From assembly GCA_021788095.1 (NCBI GenBank), contig JAJYLB010000006.1:49848-113847 (forward strand): DNA of 64,000 bases. Direction: 5' to 3'. Both the position numbers and the translations under genes were made by a program. This DNA is from Acidobacteriota bacterium (GTDB lineage: Bacteria; Acidobacteriota; Terriglobia; Acidiferrales; UBA7541). How positions within the stretch are numbered: the stretch's first letter is position 1; every line of letters begins with the position of its first letter. A model generated the notes under the pieces. It was not told the origin of the DNA, searched no databases, and worked only from the letters and a program-made list of their open reading frames with translations. Shown one piece after another: positions 17,844-25,700 of this stretch.

Positions 17844-19319
17844 TCAATGTCCTTCCGGTTTCGCCTGCGCTCCCAAACCCACGGGGATCGGCGTGTCGAG
17901 CCGTTTGAGCGCCAGCGGCCAATGATCCTCGGGCGTCAGAGCCTTGTCTTCGTGACAGCCCAAGCACCCGACATCCTCTCCATTCCGCGCCCAGATCCAG
18001 CTTCGCTGAGCGCGGAGGACGGAACCGCTCCGGCTGAGCAGCTCGAATCGCAAAGGGAGGTTGGCGGGAACTTTGATGTAAAAGGAGCCGTCGCTTTCCA
18101 CCGGCGCGTCGCCCAAGACTCGCTTCGCGCGCCCATCGCCCTCGAGCGCCACCACGCGAACGCGAGCGATGCGCGGCCTGCCGTGAACCTGCGGGCCGTC
18201 GCCCGAGAGGTACGCGTTGAGGCAAACCACGCGGCCGTAATCCCGGTCGGGATGGAGCACGCTCCAGTAGATCAAGGGAATGGGCCCTACCTCGACCGGC
18301 ACGGGCTCGACGCTGGAAAGTTTCGGATCGAGATAGATGGTTTCGCCGAACGACTTCGTGCTCAGGTCGTAGGCGTAAAGGCCAAACGTGCCTCGCCCCG
18401 CCGAGGAATTTACCGCTTCCCGGGCCACGATCAGCCGGCCCTCGTCAAGCGCGTGAGCCGACCAGGAAACGAATTTCGCCGACGTAATCGCTCGCGCGTG
18501 CAATGCCCCCGGCCGGATCCAAGCGAGTTGCCCGCCGCTTTCGCGGCCCCGGGGATCCTGCCTCTCGACGAAGAGCACCGTCCCGTCGTCCAGCTCTTCC
18601 CCTCCCGACTCCGCCATCGAGGACGGGGCGTCCGATGGGAAAAGACTCAGCCCTGAGCCATCCGGTCGCAGCGTGTAGAAGACGCGCGCGTCGCTCCGAG
18701 CGCCAGCCTGCAAAGGATCCGTCGCCGAAACCAATAGCCGGCCGTCGTGGAGAACCGTCTCGACTTGAAAGTTGCCTGGGCCGAAAGTAATCGGATGGGC
18801 ATTGGCTCCGTCTTCCTGCGCGACGTAGATGGCAGACGCGCCGCGCGTCCCTTTTTGCCCCGCCGCTGGCTCGCTAACTACGGTGAAAGCTATCTGATTC
18901 TGTGGCAGGTAAATCGGCCGAAAGCAGTTGCCCGGGCAGTTCGTCAATTGCCGCTGGCCGCCGCCGTCCACGCTCATTTCCCAGATCTGCCACCTTCCTC
19001 CGCGTGTTTTCTGGCCGGAGAAGAGAACGTGACTGGCATCGAACGATACCGCCGGATCGGCGGCGGCAAAAAAAAGGGGAGTGAGGTCCGCCGGTGCTTT
19101 CGCCGGTGCTGCCGGAGAGAGGAGCGCCAAGTGGCTCCCGCGCGGGAATCTCCCCGCAAGTCCCCCGGGAACGACAGTCGGCGCCACCACGAAAATCAGG
19201 GGTGGCAAGGCTCGGGGAGCGGCAGGGTTCCGCTTCGCCCGTGCCGGCTTTGCCATACCGAACCAAAACCAGAAGCTGAGAAGAACGACTGCGGCCGAAA
19301 CGATCCTAGGAAATCTCAT
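17844..19319 (-). CDS. secreted TolB-type propeller with a hydrazine-synthase-alpha-like monoheme C-terminal domain
   Basis: 491 residues, signal peptide about 1-28. A PD40/TolB-like propeller occupies about 85-330 (AVSFDASHVLFSGQKTRGGR, WEMSVDGGGQRQLTNCPGNC). The C-terminal part (YFYIKVPANLPL-like strand region, then RSWIWARNGEDVGCLGCHED) matches the arrangement found in HzsA-like proteins, with one c-heme site CLGCH at 452-456. True hydrazine synthase needs beta and gamma subunits and more hemes; none are present, so hydrazine chemistry is not implied. It is the first gene of the minus-strand redox series, and the FNR-like gene lies 193 bp upstream. Confidence 0.8.
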   Translation of the reverse strand: MRFPRIVSAAVVLLSFWFWFGMAKPARAKRNPAAPRALPPLIFVVAPTVVPGGLAGRFPRGSHLALLSPAAPAKAPADLTPLFFAAADPAVSFDASHVLFSGQKTRGGRWQIWEMSVDGGGQRQLTNCPGNCFRPIYLPQNQIAFTVVSEPAAGQKGTRGASAIYVAQEDGANAHPITFGPGNFQVETVLHDGRLLVSATDPLQAGARSDARVFYTLRPDGSGLSLFPSDAPSSMAESGGEELDDGTVLFVERQDPRGRESGGQLAWIRPGALHARAITSAKFVSWSAHALDEGRLIVAREAVNSSAGRGTFGLYAYDLSTKSFGETIYLDPKLSSVEPVPVEVGPIPLIYWSVLHPDRDYGRVVCLNAYLSGDGPQVHGRPRIARVRVVALEGDGRAKRVLGDAPVESDGSFYIKVPANLPLRFELLSRSGSVLRAQRSWIWARNGEDVGCLGCHEDKALTPEDHWPLALKRLDTPIPVGLGAQAKPEGH

Positions 19320-19427
19320 TCAGGCAAGATCCAATTTGAAGCGGCGTTTGTTGCGCAGGCACATGCGCCGCAAGCCAACCGTAGGGAAGGCGCGGGGCAC
19401 CGTCAATGACCGGGGGCAAGGACGAGG

Positions 19428-19441
19428 ATGACGGAGATCAA
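19428..19441. promoter_or_regulatory. FNR-like half-conserved operator
   Basis: The site ATGAC-GGAG-ATCAA matches 8 of 10 positions of the FNR consensus TTGAT-N4-ATCAA, with one perfect half. It lies about 109 bp upstream of the HzsA-like gene and just downstream of the FNR-like gene, whose recognition helix keeps the FNR ETVSR. An AT-rich inverted repeat GTTT-N5-AAAC at 19460-19472 is close by. This is a single-site resemblance only. Confidence 0.3.
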
Positions 19442-19512
19442 TCGGAGCGTTTCTAACTCGTTTATTTCAAACAACTAATAGGTTCAGATTAGGTCTGCTC
19501 AGGCAGGATGAA

Positions 19513-20352
19513 TCATCCGCGCGCTGCGGCTTCGAGCCCCGGGAGATCGCGAACGATCAGACGCCGGCCGCGCTTCTCGATCAGGCCTCGTTCCTGGAGA
19601 TTCCTCCAGGACCGGCTCACCGTCTCGGCGGATAGTTCCAGAATCTCTCCCACTTCATGGCTCTTGAGAGGAAGGCTAAGGGCGATGGGCTGGCCGGGAT
19701 CCGGCCGGTTCTGCGGGACCAACGACACGAGGAACATCGCCAGCCGTGCCGGCGCTCCCTTGAAGCTCATCGTGATCATCTGCCTGCGAATCTGCCCGAG
19801 CTCGCCCAGTAGGAGCCGGATCATTTCGGCGGAAGTCTCTGGATTCTCGCGCAGGAAAGCAAAGAACTGGCCGCAAGGCACCGAACAGATCTCGGCGTCC
19901 TCGAGCACCACCGCCGTCAGCGGGTACCTCGACTCGCCGAGGGCTTCCAAACCGAAGAGGTCTCCGGGAAAAAGCAGCCGAATGATCCGCTCCCGGCCGT
20001 GATCGAGCGACTTGACCAACTTGACCAAGCCCGCATTCAAGGCGAAAAGGTGGTCCGCTTGGCCGCCCTCAAAGAACAGAATTTGATTCTTGCGGAAATG
20101 AGCCCGTTGAAATAGGCAGGAAAGCGGCGCATCCGGCGCCGCCGAAAGCCTCTGGAACAACGCGTTGGCGAGGACGGGGCAGTCGCTGCACTCGAGTTCG
20201 AAGCGCTTCTCGCCGCTGGTGCTTCGTCGCTGAAGGCGCGAGGAAGCCCCCTGCGCTTGACCCGTTATTCCGCTAGCGTCACCCAAGGAGCCTCTTCTTT
20301 CACCCCGATCCGGTACGCCACCCGCGTTCCAACCGCCGAAACCTAGTCTCAC
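19513..20352 (-). CDS. Crp/FNR-family transcriptional regulator with FNR-like cysteines
   Basis: 279 residues if the GTG at 20350-20352 is used; an in-frame TTG at 20286 with AGAAGAGG upstream would remove 22 poorly conserved residues. The cyclic-nucleotide-binding-like fold (about 75-190) is followed by a winged helix with SAETVSRSWRNLQERGLI; the ETVSR core equals that of FNR. Cys55 and Cys58 (ECSDC), Cys79 and Cys156 (EIC, aligned with FNR Cys122) could hold an oxygen-labile 4Fe-4S cluster. The third cysteine is 21 residues after the second, versus 6 in E. coli FNR. It lies upstream of the secreted redox series and is divergent from the small cytochrome c. Confidence 0.88.
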   Translation of the reverse strand: MRLGFGGWNAGGVPDRGERRGSLGDASGITGQAQGASSRLQRRSTSGEKRFELECSDCPVLANALFQRLSAAPDAPLSCLFQRAHFRKNQILFFEGGQADHLFALNAGLVKLVKSLDHGRERIIRLLFPGDLFGLEALGESRYPLTAVVLEDAEICSVPCGQFFAFLRENPETSAEMIRLLLGELGQIRRQMITMSFKGAPARLAMFLVSLVPQNRPDPGQPIALSLPLKSHEVGEILELSAETVSRSWRNLQERGLIEKRGRRLIVRDLPGLEAAARG

Positions 20353-20354
20353 CC

Positions 20355-20369
20355 GATTCTATCAGAATC
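20355..20369. promoter_or_regulatory. inverted repeat at the FNR-like gene start
   Basis: Perfect GATTCT-ATC-AGAATC touching the start of the FNR-like gene; a second small palindrome GGTTA-GG-TAACC is at 20408-20419. Either could be an operator in the divergent region (20353-20695). No gene is seen in that gap apart from the cytochrome promoter and leader described below. Confidence 0.35.
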
Positions 20370-20515
20370 GCATTGCAAACTTGCGTTCCTCCCTGGGCAA
20401 GCTGTCGGGTTAGGTAACCGTTTCCAGCGATTACTGATTTTACGCCCGTGCCTAACACGTCTCCAGAGCCGATTTCCGCCAGCCAAATCCTCGGCAGCGC
20501 CCCGAAAAAAACTCT

Positions 20516-20543
20516 TTGGCCGGGATAGGGAGCGGCGTAGAAT
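20516..20543 (+). promoter_or_regulatory. candidate promoter of the small cytochrome c gene
   Basis: TTGGCC (20516-20521), 16-nt spacer, TAGAAT (20538-20543). Transcription from about 20550 would give a leader of about 145 nt that contains the whole folded element at 20573-20681. Confidence 0.45.
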
Positions 20544-20572
20544 CCCCTTGGACGCGCCAGGGCCCGCAGCAC

Positions 20573-20681
20573 CCGTGTGAGAGGCGCAGCGCGAGCTTGA
20601 GCGTGGGCTTCGTCCGCAAGGCAGCCGCAGCCGGGCAACCGGCTTCGCTGCAAGGCCCATGTTCCCCGCCCTCTCACGCGG
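20573..20681 (+). ncRNA. structured 5' leader (candidate riboswitch or regulatory RNA) of the cytochrome c gene
   Basis: A 12-bp closing stem pairs 20573-20584 with 20670-20681 (one G-U pair). Inside it, 20603-20608 pairs with 20655-20660, extended by UU/AA across a bulged G. A terminal hairpin has outer GCAGC/GCTGC (20621-20625 with 20647-20651) and inner AGCCGG/CCGGCT capped by a GCAA (GNRA) tetraloop at 20635-20638. The ribosome-binding GAGGAG (20683-20688) begins two bases after the closing stem. It does not match the conserved cores of the riboswitch classes I can recall (GEMM-I, SAH, glycine, cobalamin, TPP). It may be a new class or simply a stable leader. Confidence 0.5.
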
Positions 20682-20695
20682 CGAGGAGCGTTGCC

Positions 20696-21217
20696 ATGCG
20701 AAAGCAATATGCAGTTGTTTGTACGCTGGTTCTCTTAGGCGTGTTTCCCGTTTTGCAGAAGACAAAGAGCCCCACAGGGTCCGCCGCCAAGCCGGCGGTA
20801 TCCCAGCAAGCCCACCCGAAGCAGCCGATGCAGCAGACCCCGTCACCAGCCCCCGCGCCAGCCTCTCAGCCTATCGTCATTCCGCCGGATGCCAGCAAGA
20901 AAGCGAATCCGGTAACGGCGACCGAAAAATCGCTCGCGGAGGGCAAGGCGAGATATACCACTGACTGCGCGCTCTGTCATGGGGCGATCGGAGACGGCAA
21001 GACTGACGTCGCCACGAGCATGAACCTCAAATTGGCCGATTTCCGCAATTCGGCGACACTCGCCTCCCGAACCGACGGAGATCTCTACTACATCATTGCC
21101 AAAGGCACGGGCTCGATGCCGGACGAGGGTAGCCGCGTCAAACCGGGCGATATCTGGAATCTGGTCAATTACGTCCGCACTCTCGCGGAAAAGAAGACCG
21201 CAGCAAAAGCGAAATAG
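20696..21217 (+). CDS. small secreted class I cytochrome c
   Basis: 173 residues. A signal peptide (about 1-20) is followed by a Pro/Gln/Ala-rich linker (about 25-68) that could tether or space the domain. The cytochrome domain has heme site CALCH (91-95), probable axial Met141 in GTGSMPDEG and the C-terminal helix DIWNLVNYVRTLA. It is a periplasmic one-electron carrier. ATG 20696 has GAGGAG seven bases upstream. It is transcribed divergently from the FNR-like gene and sits behind a strongly folded leader. It is convergent with tRNA-Arg. A role as carrier for the peroxidase-like proteins to the left is inferred. Confidence 0.9.
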   Translation: MRKQYAVVCTLVLLGVFPVLQKTKSPTGSAAKPAVSQQAHPKQPMQQTPSPAPAPASQPIVIPPDASKKANPVTATEKSLAEGKARYTTDCALCHGAIGDGKTDVATSMNLKLADFRNSATLASRTDGDLYYIIAKGTGSMPDEGSRVKPGDIWNLVNYVRTLAEKKTAAKAK

Positions 21218-21224
21218 GCGGGGA

Positions 21225-21301
21225 TGGCGAGCCCGGAGGGATTCGAACCCCCGACCTTCTGGTTCGTAGCCAGACGCTCTATCCAGCTGAGCTACGGGCC
21301 C
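21225..21301 (-). tRNA. tRNA-Arg (anticodon ACG)
   Basis: 77 nt read on the minus strand. The 7-bp acceptor stem GGGCCCG/CGGGCUC has one G-U pair. The D-arm is AGCUCAGCUGGAUAGAGC, the anticodon loop is CUACGAA with ACG at the centre, the T-loop is GGUUCGAAUCC, and the CCA is encoded (21225-21227 complement). It reads CGN codons, presumably through A34-to-inosine editing. Confidence 0.97.
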
Positions 21302-21350
21302 GTGGGTGTCAGTTTATCATGGGGGGAGCGGCGGGAGAACTAGCGTCTCC

Positions 21351-21743
21351 TCACCAGATCGTCCGCAGCGTTCCGGCGTGGCGGATGGCCCGATCGGCCG
21401 TGAGCAAGGGCAGCCCGCGAACCAGCGCGGTAGCCCCGATGAGCCGGTCTGCAGGATCGTTGGGGTAATCCGCGGGAAGCTCCACGGCCTTGGCGCACGT
21501 CCGAGCATCGAGGGGCAAAACAACAAACCGGGACTCGACCTCTTGGAGGAACGACTCCCAAGAGATGCCCAGGTGAATTCGGCCCTTTTTTGCCAGGACG
21601 GCCAGCTCGAACAAGGTGATGGCGGAAACGGCTATCCCCTCTCCCTCCCGCCGCGCGGCGTCGATCGCCCTCCGCGCCCTTCGGGAAAGACGAGCCGGAT
21701 CGAATGCCAGCCAGGCGACCACGTGGGTATCCGCGACGATCAC
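21351..21743 (-). CDS. vapC: VapC-type PIN-domain toxin
   Basis: 130 residues from a GTG at 21741-21743. PIN acidic residues are visible: ADTH at the start, the Glu in LFELAVL, and Asp residues in NDPADRLIGATA. PIN toxins are Mg-dependent RNases, usually cutting tRNA or rRNA. The start codon overlaps the antitoxin stop in the GTGA arrangement, so the pair is translationally coupled. It lies 49 bp beyond the tRNA-Arg gene on the same strand. Confidence 0.92.
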   Translation of the reverse strand: MIVADTHVVAWLAFDPARLSRRARRAIDAARREGEGIAVSAITLFELAVLAKKGRIHLGISWESFLQEVESRFVVLPLDARTCAKAVELPADYPNDPADRLIGATALVRGLPLLTADRAIRHAGTLRTIW

Positions 21744-21973
21744 TTGAGATCGCCCCACTCCTCGCGGGAAAGCGCGGGGGAAACGAGATCGCCCGCGATG
21801 GCTCCCTTCCCAGCCAGAAAATGATAGATATCGGCCGTATGGTCGCTCGCGGGCACGAGCTTCGCCACCGCCTTGCCCCGTTTCGTAATCACGACGGTTT
21901 CGTGCTTGGCCTGGACCTCGTCCATGATCGCCAGGCAACGCGCCTTGAAGGCGCCTGCCGCCATTCTCTTCAT
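21740..21973 (-). CDS. Phd/YefM-family antitoxin
   Basis: 77 residues from the ATG at 21971-21973, which has GGGAGG five bases upstream; an ATG at 21994 would add seven residues. MAAGAFKARCLAIMDEVQ and TVVITKRGKAVAKLVP form the typical DNA-binding N-terminal domain. The remaining segment (DIYHFLAGKGAIAGDL...REEWGDLK) is the toxin-wrapping tail. It presumably neutralises the downstream PIN toxin and represses the shared promoter. Confidence 0.92.
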   Translation of the reverse strand: MKRMAAGAFKARCLAIMDEVQAKHETVVITKRGKAVAKLVPASDHTADIYHFLAGKGAIAGDLVSPALSREEWGDLK

Positions 21974-21987
21974 CCTGGCCTCCCTTA

Positions 21988-22013
21988 TGACCATGACTAT
22001 AATACCATGGTCA
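21988..22013 (-). promoter_or_regulatory. toxin-antitoxin operator/promoter palindrome
   Basis: Perfect 8-bp inverted repeat TGACCATG-N10-CATGGTCA. On the minus strand the spacer carries TGG-TATTAT, an extended -10-like element, so repressor binding would cover the promoter. It sits just upstream of the antitoxin ribosome-binding site, as expected for autoregulation by the antitoxin. Confidence 0.65.
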
Positions 22014-22155
22014 CGGTGGCGAGGAGCCTGAAGCGGCGCGCCGCACGTGTCCCGGTGACCCCGCGAGGATGTCGCATCGCTATCCGTCTGGTGAAGCCAT
22101 CTCCCGGCGAAGCCGAAAGGCGAGCCAGTTGTGCTTCGCTGCGACCTGAGCGGGA

Positions 22156-22543
22156 TCAGTTCCGTTTATCGGGCCTGGGACTTCGACTCGCGCTCCAGAC
22201 AACTTTCCCTGAGGTATCGATGTACGTGCAATCCGGGTCCCAAACCTCTGCCATTCCAAATGAAGCCGGCTTCGCCGATGTGTCCGGGCCGGCTGATTAG
22301 CGAGACCGATGCCAATCCCTCCGTAAAGCCCCAAGCAAGGCCGTATTTCGGAGGGATCACGACTCGACCCGAACGGTCGATGTACCCCTCCTGGTCGCCT
22401 ACTCGCATAGCGAAGAGCTTCCTGGGCCTTTCATGGCCGTCCACGACAGCGACGATGAAAACGAGAGCTGCGAGGAAGCCACACCTGAGTCGGACAGTCG
22501 TTGGCCTGAGCATCAGGGTTTTAGATGCCGGTTTGCGAGACAC
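22156..22543 (-). pseudogene. frameshifted WG-repeat secreted protein
   Basis: A GTG at 22543 (or ATG 22513) starts a signal-peptide-like segment (CGFLAALVFIVAVVDG), then a WG repeat (EGYIDRSGRVVIPPKYG). After EAGFI the frame loses similarity, but the next frame reads AEVWDPDCTYIDTSGKVVW, a second WG repeat, ending at the TGA 22156-22158. One extra base in the TTT run near 22250 explains this. It is either a true frameshift or a sequencing error. WG-repeat proteins are secreted or surface proteins of unknown role; this one is short. Confidence 0.65.
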
Positions 22544-22647
22544 CAGATGAAAAGGGTCCAGCAGATCTGAGCATGGAGCAAACAGGCTACTTGGTTGCGG
22601 CTCGAAGGCCGCGCCGTGGTCATTCTGGCTCGGGCCGCGAGAATAGG

Positions 22648-22693
22648 GGTCCGCGGCGCAAGCCCGTTTCAGCGTGGGCTTGCGCCGCGGACC
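22648..22693 (-). terminator. perfect 18-bp hairpin downstream of the BNR-propeller gene
   Basis: Arms 22648-22665 and 22676-22693 are exactly complementary over 18 bp (GGTCCGCGGCGCAAGCCC) with a 10-nt loop, beginning 19 bp past the stop codon. There is no U-run in the minus direction; on the plus strand GTTTT follows. It may be a non-canonical terminator or mRNA-protecting stem. Confidence 0.5.
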
Positions 22694-22711
22694 GTTTTCG
22701 CCGATCGCGGG

Positions 22712-25700
22712 TTATTTCGGGTCGGCGGTTGTGGTAAGGGTGACGGGCTCCCCCGCGAAGAGCGAGGGGGCATCGTCCTGCTTGGCCAGCTTGTTGTAAC
22801 TGGCCACCTGCGTCTTGAGGATCTGGCTGTAGTCCGCCAATTTCTTCTCGAGTTCCTGGCGAACCGCATTCATCGCCTCGCGGGCTTGCGCGGTGACGGG
22901 CTGGCCGTACCCGATGGCTCCCGTCCCTTGCAACCCTTGCACTTTGCCATGCAGGTCGGCGAGGAAGTGGATGTCGTCTTCCGGCACCGAGCGCTGCACC
23001 TTGGTGTCGTACAGACTCGCCTTCAACTCGTTGAGCGCTCGCTGGACCGACCGGCCCTCATCGAGAAGCGGCGCGTAACGCGAACCGGGCCCCGGATCAT
23101 CCGCCGCCGGGCGAGCGGCAGAGGAGAACGCCGCGACTTGGCCGTCGAGTTGATCGATGCGATTGAGCATCTCATCGAGCGCGTTCATCATGTCGCGCGC
23201 CTGGAGGCCGTAGGCGACTTCCTCCTGGAAAGCGCCGGGCGCCACAGGTATCGACGGATCGCTGAGCACGTCCACCGTTTGCGTCTGGGTATCGCCGTTC
23301 ACCGTGACGGACACCTTGTACTTCCCCGGCGCCACTTCCGGCCCGCCGCCTCTGCCAAAAAAGGCTGCGCGTCCACCGCCGCCCCCCGGCGGCGGACGGC
23401 GCTGCTCGCCGCGGTAGGGAACCGCCGCGGCGTAGCGCAAGTTCCAAACGAACCGGTTCACGCCCGCGTTTGCCGGAGCGTGGAGCGTGTCCACGGTGTG
23501 GCCGGCCTGGTCGGCGATCACGATCTTCACCGGCCCGCGGCCGGGACCCGGCCTTCCACCGCCCGCCATTCCGGGGCCGCGAGCCCCACCTGCCATTCCG
23601 CGGCCGGGACCCGCCTGCGCGCCGGGACGCCCCGGTCCTCCGGGCCCAGCCGGGCCCTTGATCGCCGTCTTCACGTAGTAGTCGATCTCGGCCCCGGACG
23701 GAGCGAAGGGAATGCGGTAGAGCGTGCTGTTCTGGCCGCGCATTCCGCCAAAGAAGAAGTTCGCCAGCGTCACATCGTTGACGGAAAAGAGGTGGAAGTT
23801 CGATGCCTGGATCGCCGCGGTCATCTCCTCGATGGGCCGGAGATCATTCAAGACGAACAGGCCGCGCCCGTGGGTGGCGAGGACGAGATCGTGCTCGGAC
23901 TTGACGAACTGGATATCCCAAACCGGCACCACGGGGAATTCCACGGGAGATTTCTGCCACGTGTCGCCGCCGTCGGAAGAGTCATAGAGGCCCGTATCGC
24001 AGCCGAGGAAGAGCAAGCCGCGCTGGTTGGGGTCCTCGCGAACCACGTGTACGGGCTCGTCGGGCAGGCCGGTCACGATCTTCTGCCATGTTTTGCCGTA
24101 GTCGTGCGTGCGGTAGGCGTAGGCATGCAGGTCGCCCAGCATGTGCGCGTCGAAGCTGACGTAGGCGGTGCCGGGATCGAAGGGCGAGACACCCACCTGA
24201 TAGACGCGAGCCCATTCCGGCGCGCCGGGAATGTTGGGCGTGACGTTGGTCCACGTCTTGCCCCCATCGCGCGTCACGTGCACCATGCCGTCGTCGCTCC
24301 CCACCCAAATCACGTTCGGATCGCTGGGAGCGAGCGTAATGGACATGATCGTGTCGTAGGTTTCCGCGCCGCTGATGTCGTATTCGATGGGACCGCCCGA
24401 ACTGACTTGCTTCGTCTTGTCGTTTCTCGTCAGATCGGGGCTGATGACCGTCCACGTCTTCCCGCCGTCCATCGTCCGGAAGAGAACGTTTGCGCCGAGA
24501 TACACTTCGTTGGCGTCGGTAGGCGAGACGGCAAAGGGCGTGGTCCAGTTGAACCGGTACTTGAGTTGTGAGGGCGCTTCCTGCTCCACTCCCGGTTCGT
24601 AGGGACGAATCGACCACCGGATATGGTGAACCAGATCGAGGCGATCGAGGGAGCCATTCTGCGCTTCCGCGTAAATGATGTGGGGATCGCTGGGCGCAGG
24701 CACGGCGTATTGGCCGTCGCCTCCCGCTACGGTGTACCACCCCTCCTGCGCGTTTCCGCACCAACCGTTGTTATCCTGCAACCCGGAACACAGCGTGTAG
24801 GGATGGCCCGCACCGATTCCGGCCATGTAGTCTTCCTCGATCGGCATGCCGTCCAGGAACTCCCAATCCCCGCCGCCGTTGAGCGTGAGGTACGCGCCGC
24901 CGTCGTTGCCTTGGATCATGCGCTGGGGATCCTTGGGATCGATCCAAAGCGCGTGGTGATCGACGTGCACGCCGCGATCGATGACGCGAGTGGTGTGGCC
25001 TCCGTCATTCGATTCGAGCAGGTAGAACGAGACGAAGTACACCTTATCCTCATTGTTGGGAGCGACGAAGAGCCGAGAGAAATAAAAGGGCCGGACGTCC
25101 AGCGAGTGGTTGTCGCTGACCGAAGTCCAGGAATCGCCCATGTCCATCGATTGCCAGAGCAGGCCGGTCTTGGCCTCGACCAGCGCGTAGACGTGATCGG
25201 GATTGGTGGGCGCGACGGCCAAGGCGATCCGGCCGACTAGCCCGCTCGGCAGGCCTTTGGTGAGCTTGGCCCAGGTCTCGCCGCCGTCGGTCGAGCGATA
25301 GATGCCGCTTGCCGGCCCGCCGTCGTCCAGGGTCCACGGGTAACGCCGCGACTGCCACATCCCGGCGAACAGCACGCGAGGGTTGTCCGGTCCCATGACC
25401 ATGTTGGATACGCCGGTGGTATCGTTGACGAAGAGCACCTTCTTCCACGTTTTTCCGCCATCGGTGGTCTTGAAAACGCCGCGGTCGGCGTTCGGCGTCC
25501 AGACTTTGCCCAACACGCCCACGAAAACGGTGTTCGCATCCTGCGGATCCACCAGAATGGTCGAAATCTGCCCCGCGTTGCCGAAGCCCATGAATTGCCA
25601 GTTGTTCCCGCCGTCGGGAGAGAAGTAGAGCCCGGCGCCATCGATCACATCGTTTCGCGGGTTGGCCTCGCCCGTGCCGACCCAGACCAGGTTCGGGTTC

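Noticed and set aside
14502..17908. Two long plus-strand frames opposite the propeller/cytochrome genes
   Set aside because: Val/His/Arg-rich antisense translations with no start signal or domain.
17844..19319. Hydrazine metabolism (anammox)
   Set aside because: Only an HzsA-like domain with one heme is present; no beta/gamma subunits or hydrazine dehydrogenase.
20573..20700. Match of the cytochrome leader to a GEMM-I or SAH riboswitch
   Set aside because: AGCCGGGCAACCGG and GAGGAGCGTTGC look superficially like parts of these classes, but the conserved GEMM cores (AAACC, GCAAAGCC region with a GNRA-capped first hairpin) and the SAH core order are absent.
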